Assembly (NCBI RefSeq): GCF_049116215.1
Contig: NZ_JAGDZB010000007.1
Span: forward strand, 262,946-326,945
Length of the DNA stretch: 64,000 nucleotides
Origin: Shimia sp049116215
GTDB lineage: Bacteria; Pseudomonadota; Alphaproteobacteria; Rhodobacterales; Rhodobacteraceae
Reading direction: 5' to 3'
Made by a program: the position numbers and the translations under genes. The notes under the pieces are model-generated. The model saw only the letters and a program-made list of their open reading frames with translations. It was not told the origin of the DNA and ran no database searches. This document shows, piece by piece, positions 51,944 to 60,144 of the stretch (position 1 is its first letter; each line of letters opens with the position of its first letter).

Positions 51944-52939
51944 TTATTGGGAGCTACGGAACAGATCCACGAGCTCTTGCATCTGTGGATTGGCCGCCAA
52001 GTAGTCATCATAAACCGGCTTCATCGCCGCTTGGAATGCGCCTTTGTCCGCCACCTGGTTCACTTCAACACCACCGGCTTTCACCTTATCCATTGACGCT
52101 GCTTCGCGCTCTTTCCACAGTTTACGCTGCAGCTCCGTGGAGTTGCGGCCGGCTTCGCGCACAATCTCTTGCTGCTCTGGTGTCAGCGCATCAAAGGTCT
52201 TTTTGCTGATCGCCAGAACCTCCGGGATGATCAGGTGCTGCGACAGAGAGTAGTATTTCGCAACTTCGAAGTGGTTGGTGGATTCATAAGACGGTGGGTT
52301 GTTTTCCGCGCCGTCCACAACCTCGGTCTTGATGGACTGATACACTTCAGAGAAGGCCATTGGCGTGGCGTTGCCGCCCATAGCTTCGACCATGCCTACA
52401 AACAGATCGTTGCTCATCACGCGCACTTTCAGGCCCGCTACGTCGTCTGGTGTGTTGATTGGACGGATGGAGTTGTAGAAAGAGCGGGCGCCGGCGTCGT
52501 AGTAGCCCAGCGGCACGATGCCTTTGTCTTCCAGTGCGGAGGCCAGCGCTTCGCCACCTGCGCCGTCCATCAGTTCATACATCTCAGGCACGCCCTTGAA
52601 GATGAATGGCAAGGACACAACATCGGTTTCAGGCACAGCGCGACCCATTTGGCCGAGGCTGAACACTGCGAAGTCCAGCACGCCGAGGCGCAGTTGTTCG
52701 ATGGCGTCAGGCTGGTTGCCCAGAACACCGGCGTGAAAAGTTTTACCTTTAAGCGCACCACCGGTCTTTTCTTCCACTTCTGCCATAAAGGCTTCCATGC
52801 CGTGGGACACCGGGTAGTCCTCAACGTGGATGTTCCACCCACGCCAGTCTTTGGCGGACGCCTGCATTGGCGCGGTTGTGATGGCTGCGGCTGCGGCAAC
52901 GGCAAAGGCCCCGCGAGCGATAAGGTTGCTGAACGTCAT
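51944..52939 (-). CDS. TRAP transporter solute-binding protein (DctP-like)
   Basis: 331 aa from the ATG at 52939, chosen for AAGGAGG 8 bp upstream; nearer upstream ATGs overlap that site. Signal peptide ending PMQASA-KD. DctP hallmarks: LRLGVLDFAVFSLG, LPFIFKG, GLKVRVM, MAFSEVYQSIKTEVVDGAENNP with the substrate carboxylate-binding Arg in KVRVM. Binds an acidic sugar, inferred from the pathway genes around it. Confidence 0.93.
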   Translation of the reverse strand: MTFSNLIARGAFAVAAAAAITTAPMQASAKDWRGWNIHVEDYPVSHGMEAFMAEVEEKTGGALKGKTFHAGVLGNQPDAIEQLRLGVLDFAVFSLGQMGRAVPETDVVSLPFIFKGVPEMYELMDGAGGEALASALEDKGIVPLGYYDAGARSFYNSIRPINTPDDVAGLKVRVMSNDLFVGMVEAMGGNATPMAFSEVYQSIKTEVVDGAENNPPSYESTNHFEVAKYYSLSQHLIIPEVLAISKKTFDALTPEQQEIVREAGRNSTELQRKLWKEREAASMDKVKAGGVEVNQVADKGAFQAAMKPVYDDYLAANPQMQELVDLFRSSQ

Positions 52940-52964
52940 TGTCATCTCCTCCTTAGACAATTTG

Positions 52965-52974
52965 TTGTCGACAA
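52965..52974. promoter_or_regulatory. TTGTCGACAA palindrome before dctP
   Basis: Perfect 10-bp palindrome, 25 bp upstream of the dctP start. The half site TCGACAA also precedes the 15-mer at the SDR-ALDH promoter. Candidate GntR/FCD operator. Confidence 0.45.
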
Positions 52975-52986
52975 TCTCACAGCAAT

Positions 52987-53001
52987 TACAAATTTTTACA
53001 A
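52987..53001. promoter_or_regulatory. Shared 15-mer, candidate regulator site (TRAP promoter)
   Basis: TACAAATTTTTACAA, identical to 48373-48387. Sits about 50 bp upstream of the dctP start. Confidence 0.55.
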
Positions 53002-53260
53002 CTATTTTCTTTTGAAATAGAAATTAGAACAAATAGGCCCCCAAGCCCTCGACACCTAAGACATTAATTTTTTGGGAAAATTTCCTATTTGCTTGAGCGA
53101 CAATCACCAACCAACCACGCGCAAAACTTGTCAAATCCACAAAATCAATTTGGCAAACCCACCGCGCGCTGCTCGGTGCATGCCACTCCACCACCTCCGT
53201 GAAGCCGCGAGATTCGCGCTTCGCGGCCCGACAACACTCCGCACTCTCAAGCGGAACGCC

Positions 53261-54055
53261 TTAATCTTCGAAATGCCCTGCCGCAGCAAAGCCTCCGCCC
53301 TGAAATTTGATCGCCGGATCGTTGGGATCTGTGGTCTCATTCACAATGTGCGGCTCTTGCGAAAATGCCGCTGAGCTATCCAGCGGCCGCCACCCAAGGA
53401 AGGCGGTTTGTCGGTTGTCCCACCACTGCGGTTCATTGTCCGATGCGCCGTAAACCACAGCAAACCCAACCCTGTCCGCCGCAACAACGGATTTCACTAG
53501 ACTGGTGAAGTCGCGAGAGCTCAACCAGGTAGACATCATCCTGCGATTCATAGGCATTTCAAAACAGGACCCAATCCGTACACAGACCGTCTCGATGCCA
53601 AATTTGTCAAAGTAATACCGTGCCAGGATCTCTCCGAACCCCTTGGACACCCCATATATGCTGTCGGGACGCAGCTCAGCTGAGGCATCCAACAGGGTCT
53701 CTCGGGTGTGAAAACCAATGGCGTGATTGGAACTGGCGAACAGCACCCGCCGCGCCCGGGTTTTGCGGGCCGCCTCATAGACGTTGTACGTGCCGCGAAT
53801 GTTGGAATTGAGGATAATCTCAAAGGTACTTTCCACCGACATCCCTCCCAAATGCAGGATGGTGTCACAGCCGTCTACCGCGGCCTGAACCGCCTCAGCA
53901 TCCGCTAGGTCACAACGCACAACCTCCTCACCCGGCCCCGCCGGGTCCATGTCAGACACGTCTGACAAGCGCAACAAATCGTAGCTCCCCGCCAAAGACT
54001 GCCGCAGAACCCTGCCCAATTCCCCCCCTGCTCCGGTCAATAAAACACGTGTCAT
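53261..54055 (-). CDS. udh: Uronate dehydrogenase
   Basis: 264 aa from the ATG at 54055. Extended-SDR fold: VLLTGAGGELGRVLR, DLADAEAVQAAVDGCDTILH, FASSNHAIGFH, catalytic YGVSK and VRIGSC. Close in pattern to Agrobacterium Udh, including the STWLSSRDFTSLV and QTAFLGWRP-type segments. Oxidises D-galacturonate or D-glucuronate to the aldarolactone with NAD+. Divergent from kdgD, gci, gli. Confidence 0.92.
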   Translation of the reverse strand: MTRVLLTGAGGELGRVLRQSLAGSYDLLRLSDVSDMDPAGPGEEVVRCDLADAEAVQAAVDGCDTILHLGGMSVESTFEIILNSNIRGTYNVYEAARKTRARRVLFASSNHAIGFHTRETLLDASAELRPDSIYGVSKGFGEILARYYFDKFGIETVCVRIGSCFEMPMNRRMMSTWLSSRDFTSLVKSVVAADRVGFAVVYGASDNEPQWWDNRQTAFLGWRPLDSSAAFSQEPHIVNETTDPNDPAIKFQGGGFAAAGHFED

Positions 54056-54120
54056 CCCGTCCCTCCCTAAATTAACTTCTGTGCACTTCGCACGGCAAAA
54101 CAACTTAGGTCAACTTTCTA

Positions 54121-54135
54121 AACAAATATTGACAA
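54121..54135. promoter_or_regulatory. Variant of the shared 15-mer (udh/kdgD divergent promoter)
   Basis: AACAAATATTGACAA matches 12 of 15 positions of TACAAATTTTTACAA. It lies between the divergent udh and kdgD starts, consistent with joint control. Confidence 0.4.
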
Positions 54136-54222
54136 CAAGCCATCCAGTTGCGTTAGGTGGCGCGCAAACCCACCAACGCGGCCTTTGACCTGCAGCCCTG
54201 GTCCCGAATTTTGGAGCCCAAC

Positions 54223-55128
54223 ATGACACCAGACACCTTGAAATCCAAAATGGCCGAAGGCCTGCTGTCCTTTCCGGTCACCCATTTTGATACGGATCTG
54301 GAATTTGACCAAACCGCTTATCAGGATCACGTTTCCTGGCAGTCCCAATTTGACGCCGCCGCACTTTTTGCCGCTGGCGGCACCGGCGAATTGTTCTCCC
54401 TCACGCCCACGGAAATCCCCTTCGTGGTGCAAGCCGCAAAAGAGGCTGCAGGCGACACACCCATCATTGCCGGCTGTGGTTATGGCACCAAAATGGCAAC
54501 AGAGCTGGCACGAGACGTCACCGCTGTTGGCGCAGACGGCATACTGCTGCTGCCGCACTACCTGATCGGCGCCAGCCAGGATGGCCTCTATGCGCACATC
54601 AAGGCCGTTTGTGACGCCACGGAGATCGGCGTGATCATCTACAACCGCGCCAACTCCGTTGCCAACGCCGACACCGTGGCCCGGCTGGCAGAAGACTGTC
54701 CCAACCTGATTGGCTTCAAGGACGGCACCGGCGACATCAATATGGTGCGCAAGATCGTCGCCAAATGCGGCAACCGGCTGACTTACATTGGCGGCATGCC
54801 CACACATGAGGTCTTTGCCGAAGCCTACGACGCGATCGGCGTCACAACCTATTCTTCCGCCGTGTTCAACTTTGTGCCGCAGCTCGCCCTCGATTTCTAT
54901 GCTGCCGTCAGAACCAACGACAAAGCCACGATAAACACGCTGCTCGGGCAGTTTTACTATCCGTTTCTTGACTTGCGCGATCAGGTTCCAGGCTATGCTG
55001 TGTCTGCTATCAAAGGCGGGCTCGCCGCCGCCGGCCGGCCATTCAGCCCGGTGCGCCCGCCTTTGACCAATCTGACAGAGCACGAAATCGCGCGACTGGC
55101 GGAGATCATCAAAGGGTCCAACGGATGA
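54223..55128 (+). CDS. kdgD: 5-dehydro-4-deoxyglucarate dehydratase
   Basis: 301 aa from the ATG at 54223 (GGAG 7 bp upstream). DapA/NAL-type TIM barrel: AAGGTGELFSLTPTE (Thr pair region), GVIIYNRAN with catalytic Tyr and Schiff-base Lys in LIGFKDGTGD. It dehydrates and decarboxylates 5-keto-4-deoxyglucarate to 2,5-dioxopentanoate. Stop overlaps the gci start. Confidence 0.93.
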   Translation: MTPDTLKSKMAEGLLSFPVTHFDTDLEFDQTAYQDHVSWQSQFDAAALFAAGGTGELFSLTPTEIPFVVQAAKEAAGDTPIIAGCGYGTKMATELARDVTAVGADGILLLPHYLIGASQDGLYAHIKAVCDATEIGVIIYNRANSVANADTVARLAEDCPNLIGFKDGTGDINMVRKIVAKCGNRLTYIGGMPTHEVFAEAYDAIGVTTYSSAVFNFVPQLALDFYAAVRTNDKATINTLLGQFYYPFLDLRDQVPGYAVSAIKGGLAAAGRPFSPVRPPLTNLTEHEIARLAEIIKGSNG

Positions 55129-56252
55129 AGATCACACGTGTTCAAACGCACATCCTGCACCATCAACTGGACGCCCCGTTTCAGTCGTCCTTTTCCACCT
55201 TCCGGGCGCGTCGCCATCTGTTGGTCGAGATCGAAACGGACACGGGAGTGACTGGATGGGGCGAATGCCTTGGGCCCGCAGACATCAACGCGGCGGTGGT
55301 TTCGGCTATGGCGCCCATGCTGATTGGCCGCCCTGCGCTGGACATCGAACCCATTTGGCTGTCGCTCTACAACGAGTTCCGGGACCAAGGCCAACGGGGC
55401 AACATCCACACGGCAATAAGCGGGATTGACGTCGCCCTGTGGGACATCGCCGGAAAGCACTTTGATGCTCCGATCCATCAGCTCATGGGCGGGGCCTGGC
55501 GCTTAGACATTCCCGCATACGCCACCGGCGGCTTCCGCCCCGAAGGCGGCGACCATGCCAGCGCATGCGCGAAGGAAATGGCCGCTTATGTGGCCGCGGG
55601 TTTCAAGGCTGTCAAAATCAAGATTGGCTATGGCGTCGAAAGTGATCTGGCCGCCATCGCAGCCGTGCGCGCGTCCATTGGGCCGGAGATCGAGCTGATG
55701 ATCGATGCCAACCATGGCTATGACGCCGTCGACGCCATCGAGGTGGGACGCCGCGCTGCCCAGTACAACATCCATTGGTTTGAAGAACCTGTCGTGCCCG
55801 AAGCCTTGCGGGCGTATCAACAGGTCCGCGCAGCTCAGCCCATTCCTGTGGCCGCAGGGGAAACCTGGCACGGCCGCTGGGCCATAGGCGAAGCCCTGCA
55901 ACAAAAAGCCGTGCAGATCCTGCAACCCGACGTGTGCGGCGTCGGCGGATTGAGTGAAGCCCGCAAAATCATCACTTTGGCGGACATCCACCACGTGCGT
56001 CTGGTGCCCCATGTCTGGGGCACGGCGGTGGCACTGGCCGCCGGGTTGCAGTTCCACGCCATCCTGCCCCCTGCTCCGCCGTCCCATGAACAGCGCTCGC
56101 CTCGGCTGGAGTTTGACCAAACCCACAATCCCTTCCGACAGGACATTGTCACAAAGCCCATCGAGCACATCAACGGCAGCGTGCCGGTGCCACAGGGGCC
56201 GGGCCTTGGAATCACCATCAACCGCGACGCCCTGCGCACCTATGCGGGATAA
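55125..56252 (+). CDS. gci: D-galactarolactone cycloisomerase (enolase superfamily)
   Basis: 375 aa. Enolase-superfamily barrel of the mandelate-racemase group: KAVKIKIGYG (K-x-K), MIDANHGYD, WFEEPV, and VAAGETWHG with the third metal ligand; VPHVWGTA near the end carries the His. Length and neighbours agree with Agrobacterium Gci, which opens galactaro-1,4-lactone to the keto-deoxy acid. Galactarate dehydratase is the nearest alternative. Confidence 0.88.
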   Translation: MKITRVQTHILHHQLDAPFQSSFSTFRARRHLLVEIETDTGVTGWGECLGPADINAAVVSAMAPMLIGRPALDIEPIWLSLYNEFRDQGQRGNIHTAISGIDVALWDIAGKHFDAPIHQLMGGAWRLDIPAYATGGFRPEGGDHASACAKEMAAYVAAGFKAVKIKIGYGVESDLAAIAAVRASIGPEIELMIDANHGYDAVDAIEVGRRAAQYNIHWFEEPVVPEALRAYQQVRAAQPIPVAAGETWHGRWAIGEALQQKAVQILQPDVCGVGGLSEARKIITLADIHHVRLVPHVWGTAVALAAGLQFHAILPPAPPSHEQRSPRLEFDQTHNPFRQDIVTKPIEHINGSVPVPQGPGLGITINRDALRTYAG

Positions 56253-56255
56253 AGC

Positions 56256-57110
56256 ATGACCTTTCGCACCTTGACCGGCCGCCCGCCAAAGCTACCATTG
56301 CCGCCGTTGGCCACCGATTGCCACATCCATCTGTTTGACAGCGCCAAGTACAGTGGCCAGCCCGGCGGGCCACCGGTTCCGGCCGACGCGCTGATCGCAC
56401 ACTATGAGAGCGTGCAGCACTGGCTTGGTCTTGAGCGCGTGGTTCTGGTGCAGGGCAATGCCTACCAAACAGATAACCGCTGTATTCTGGACGGGTTGGA
56501 TCATTTTGGCGACTCCGCGCGGGGCATTGTCGCCATTAACCCGGACGTGACGGATCAAGACCTTGACGCCATGACCGCACGCGGCGTGCGCGGCGCCCGG
56601 ATTATGGACATCCTGCAAGGCGCAGTCGGTTTGGACGCATTGCTTGATGTGAACGCGCGGGTGGCGCCGTTTGGCTGGTCGCTGATTGTGCAATTTGATG
56701 GCTGCGAGATGCTCCAGCACTACGACCGTCTTACGAGGATAGAAGGCCCCTATGTGATTGACCACGCGGGCAAGTTCCTAACTCCGCCCAGCCTCGAGAG
56801 CGCCGAGTTCCAGGCCTTACTGCGCCTGATTGATCGCGGCAACTGCTACGTGAAAATAGCTGCATGCTATGAAACCTCGCGCACTGGCTATCCAAGCTAC
56901 GATGACGTCGCCGCGCTCTCCAAAGCACTCATTCGACACGCCCCTGACCGCATCATTTGGGGCAGCAACTGGCCTCACAATATGGCGACCTCCGCAGGAA
57001 CCTATCCAGACGACGTGCATTTGCTGGATTTGGCCATGGACTGGGCTGGGTCAAATGAGACCCTTCAGCAGATATTTGTGGACACCCCCGCAAAGCTTTA
57101 CGGGTTCTAA
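56256..57110 (+). CDS. gli: D-galactarolactone isomerase (amidohydrolase superfamily)
   Basis: 284 aa, three bases after gci. Amidohydrolase_2 barrel: DCHIHLFD (HxH), LVQGNAY, YVIDHAGKF and IIWGSNWPHN near the C-terminus, the pattern of the COG3618 group containing Gli. It converts galactaro-1,5-lactone, the Udh product, to the 1,4-lactone used by Gci. Confidence 0.88.
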   Translation: MTFRTLTGRPPKLPLPPLATDCHIHLFDSAKYSGQPGGPPVPADALIAHYESVQHWLGLERVVLVQGNAYQTDNRCILDGLDHFGDSARGIVAINPDVTDQDLDAMTARGVRGARIMDILQGAVGLDALLDVNARVAPFGWSLIVQFDGCEMLQHYDRLTRIEGPYVIDHAGKFLTPPSLESAEFQALLRLIDRGNCYVKIAACYETSRTGYPSYDDVAALSKALIRHAPDRIIWGSNWPHNMATSAGTYPDDVHLLDLAMDWAGSNETLQQIFVDTPAKLYGF

Positions 57111-57526
57111 GGTCGTGAAACCTGAAAAACGTGCCAGCAAACTTAGGGAGCGCGAACTCTTTATTCCCCTCGCTCAAATCAAAGGACCAATTGTTTCCAT
57201 TAGTTTGGATCAAGCATTTTCAGACACACGATTGCGTACTATCCCGCTGGCGAGATGGTAGGTGCCTCGGAATAGAAACGGACATTTGCCGCAGGCAAGA
57301 GCTATGTCCGACATGGGCCGGCAACAGAAGTCGTTCGAAAGGCGGGCAGCGGTCAATTACGGCAAGACAGAACCGCGACCCACATTCACCCGCGTCCTCG
57401 AGTGCGAAGGGACGCGCAGGCGTTGATCAATAGCGCCACTCACTCTAACACTTTCAAGTAAACCACAGAGCAAACCGCCGCTTATGCGTGTGCTACAAAC
57501 CTGGCGGTTGAAAAGGGAAGCCAAAA
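57111..57526. other. 416-bp region between gli and the response-regulator gene
   Basis: No frame with family resemblance and no strong hairpin. Presumably holds the promoter of the response regulator. Confidence 0.5.
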
Positions 57527-58177
57527 TTGGGGAATACTTCAATCCGTCTGGCCGTTATTGATGATCATGTGCTGTTCTTGCAGGGCCTCTCTTATGTGTT
57601 TGAGAATTGTTATCTGGATCTCGAAGTGCAGAGTTTCACAACGGCGACCAGCTTTTTGAATGCGACCGATGATGGCCAAAAATGGGATGTGGTCGTCACG
57701 GATCTGGCAATGAAACAGATCAATGGGATTGCACTGATCGGCGCCCTGCGGGCCCGTGACATGGGGGTGCAGGTGATTGTGCTCTCCGCCTCCGAGGATG
57801 CGATAACCCAAAACAACGCAGAGATGGTAGGCGCGTTTTGTTTTGTTCACAAATCCAGTGATGAACAAATTCTACTTGCAGCCATCAAATCGGCGTATGA
57901 AGCTGGCCCGCTCCCTATGCGGTCCGTCCAAAACGGGACGCGCCGTATGATCTTCCACCCAGACGGCACCGACACTATTGTGCAGCCCAAACTAGGTCCG
58001 CAACAGCAGCGTATCCTGGGGATGATGGCTGAAGGGGCCACCAACAAGTACATCGCCCGCGCGCTCTCCATCAGTGAAAACACTGTCAAAACCCACGCCA
58101 AGGCGATTTTCCGGGAGCTGTCGGTCAGCAGCCGTGCTGCGGCTGTTCAAAGAGCACGAGAATTAGCGCTGTTCTGA
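57527..58177 (+). CDS. NarL/LuxR-type response regulator
   Basis: 216 aa. Receiver domain with acidic pocket VIDDH, phosphoacceptor Asp59 in VVVTDLAM and Lys in CFVHKSS; LuxR HTH (AEGATNKYIARALSISENTVKTHAKAIF). Start is TTG at 57527 with AAGGGAAG 8 bp upstream; no ATG or GTG fits. Likely partner of the convergent histidine kinase, whose 3' end it overlaps by 31 bp. Confidence 0.9.
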   Translation: MGNTSIRLAVIDDHVLFLQGLSYVFENCYLDLEVQSFTTATSFLNATDDGQKWDVVVTDLAMKQINGIALIGALRARDMGVQVIVLSASEDAITQNNAEMVGAFCFVHKSSDEQILLAAIKSAYEAGPLPMRSVQNGTRRMIFHPDGTDTIVQPKLGPQQQRILGMMAEGATNKYIARALSISENTVKTHAKAIFRELSVSSRAAAVQRARELALF

Positions 58178-59826
58178 ATGCAGCACTCTAATGTCTGCCG
58201 AAGCTCGGTTTCCAAATCAGGCAAGGCGATTGTCGTGTGGTTTGAAGGTTGGGCTTCCTCTTGCGAAGAGCGTCTGAGTTGCACGATAGGCGCATGTGCG
58301 CCAATGGTATGCACGTCGTCTGCCGAGAATGTTTGACCCACCGCGGGATCCAGAACAATCAAATCCGGGACTTGTCCCAAAACAGAGATCATCCCCAATG
58401 CGCCTTCACAGGTTTCGGTATGGGCAAACATCCAGGCCCACGAAGAAATCAGGTCTGCCCAAGCGCCCATGTTGGGCAGAGTCTCTTGCCCGACAATCAA
58501 CACAAAGGCCTGTTCTTGCACTTCAACGGTTTTAAAGTGTGGTAGGCGCAGCAACGCTTTCGTTCCATAGTCTTTGCTTGAGGAGATCTCAACCGATCCG
58601 CCAATCTCTTGGGCCAACCTCCGGGCAATGCCTAGACCAAGCCCTCCGCCAAACGACGTTGCCTCAAGGTCCTCACCACGCTCTACGGCACGCAGCTGCG
58701 CTTCTGACATGCCTGGGCCACAATCCGTAACTTGCCAAACGCTTTCATGATCTTGCGCGGTAATTGACAGATCAACGCGCCCTCCAGACGCACCATATTT
58801 CACTGCGTTGCTGAGAAAATTGCGCAAAATACGCTCAAGTCGGGCGCGATCACTTTCAACGACACCCAAGTCCATGTTGACGGTAAACGCGCACCCCAAA
58901 GCCGCAAATTGCGAGCGGTACTCATCGTTCAGCTGTGCCACCAGCGCCGGCACGTCGATCTCAGACTGCACCCGCTCTTGCGCTGAACGGTCGACATGTG
59001 AGAGTTCCTCAACAAGCGTTTCTTGGCTGATCAACGCAAGACGAATTTGCCTTACCAGAACGGCTTGCTCCGGCGTAGTCGCCTTCCGGTCCATCTCAGC
59101 CAGAAAATTTCGGAGCGCCAGCAATGGCTGCGCCATGTCGTGGCGAATGGCTTGCAGGGAGCGCTTGCTCGCGCGCTGGCGTTTCGCAGCCTCGGCAAAC
59201 TCATTGAGAGCCTCTTCCGCCTTCCGGCTTGTCAGCTTTGCGGCCAAAGCATCGCGCGATTTCTCGCTGGCGGTCTTGTTGGTGGTGAAGCAGAAGCTCA
59301 GGAAGAACAGGAGGAAGCCGCCATAAATCCGCTGAACCCCTTCCATGGTGATCAACAGGTAAAGGCTAAACGGCAGAAGCGCGCAGAAAGCAAGAGCGAG
59401 GTATCCTGGCCGATACACGGTGCCCGCCATCACCCCTCCGGCGGTGATCGATGTCAGAAACAGTCCCGCCAGAAATGTCTGAAGTTCAGAGGCGGGGCTA
59501 GCCAGTTGCATAGCGCCCAAGGCCCACAACAGACCGGTGCATACTGAAATCGCAATGTGTCCTATCAGATAGCGGTTCACGTGTCGCACGTCGGTCTCGG
59601 AAAACTGCGAGAACCGCGCGTACAGAACTGTAATCGCGACCATGACTGAAGCCAGGCCAGTCCAGAGTAAAGCCTCTCGATAGAGATGCACAGAAGCCAA
59701 GCTGATCGCGATCAATCCAATTAGGATCAGCACCGAACGGGCAGACCCCATCGCACGCGCGCGCAGCATCTGCGCCTCTTCTGCCCGTATCTCGAGCGCT
59801 GTTGGCGGTGAAAACGCCTGGCTCAT
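58147..59826 (-). CDS. Hybrid-like membrane histidine kinase
   Basis: 559 aa from the ATG at 59826. Six or so helices (~30-180), coiled segment, HisKA-like box LQAIRHDMAQPLLALRN with His229, HATPase domain (NFLSNAVKYG, TDCGPGMS, GGGLGLGIARRLA), and a C-terminal ~100-residue receiver-like domain in which LIVLDPA keeps the Asp but the acidic pair after the first strand is missing (VLIVGQET). The long upstream extension of the frame has no domain. Probably pairs with the LuxR-type regulator. Confidence 0.87.
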   Translation of the reverse strand: MSQAFSPPTALEIRAEEAQMLRARAMGSARSVLILIGLIAISLASVHLYREALLWTGLASVMVAITVLYARFSQFSETDVRHVNRYLIGHIAISVCTGLLWALGAMQLASPASELQTFLAGLFLTSITAGGVMAGTVYRPGYLALAFCALLPFSLYLLITMEGVQRIYGGFLLFFLSFCFTTNKTASEKSRDALAAKLTSRKAEEALNEFAEAAKRQRASKRSLQAIRHDMAQPLLALRNFLAEMDRKATTPEQAVLVRQIRLALISQETLVEELSHVDRSAQERVQSEIDVPALVAQLNDEYRSQFAALGCAFTVNMDLGVVESDRARLERILRNFLSNAVKYGASGGRVDLSITAQDHESVWQVTDCGPGMSEAQLRAVERGEDLEATSFGGGLGLGIARRLAQEIGGSVEISSSKDYGTKALLRLPHFKTVEVQEQAFVLIVGQETLPNMGAWADLISSWAWMFAHTETCEGALGMISVLGQVPDLIVLDPAVGQTFSADDVHTIGAHAPIVQLRRSSQEEAQPSNHTTIALPDLETELRQTLECCIQNSANSRAL

Positions 59827-60144
59827 GTAACCAGCACCGTCAAAGCAGTCTCCTCCTCGCAGCACGCGCTGAAATAGAGAATAACCCAGCTCTTCACGGT
59901 CCGATTGCAAAATGTCATGTGTATTCTCTAAGTCCCCAACGGCATCTTGAACGCATTGCTGTTTCCAAAGAAACAACTTTCTGTTTTGTCGATAACAACC
60001 ACCCGTTTGGGTGATTGCCGCCGCGGCACTCAAATTCCTAAAATTTAATCTGTTTTTGCGATTTCCGCCTTGGGTCCGGGCACACACATTTTTTTTGAGG
60101 GTTGGGGCGCGCAAGCGATCCCGTGACAAATTTGGAGGGGTATC
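59827..60144. other. Divergent promoter region, kinase and RTX gene
   Basis: 318 bp with an AT-rich middle. Carries GGAGGGG before the RTX gene ATG. A small CACCC/GGGTG hairpin lies near 60000. No gene recognised. Confidence 0.5.

Larger units (their letters stand above)
52940..53260. other. Promoter region of the TRAP operon
   Basis: Holds a TTGTCGACAA palindrome (52965-52974) and the shared 15-mer (52987-53001). The remaining ~200 bp toward the end of udh has no gene. Confidence 0.6.
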
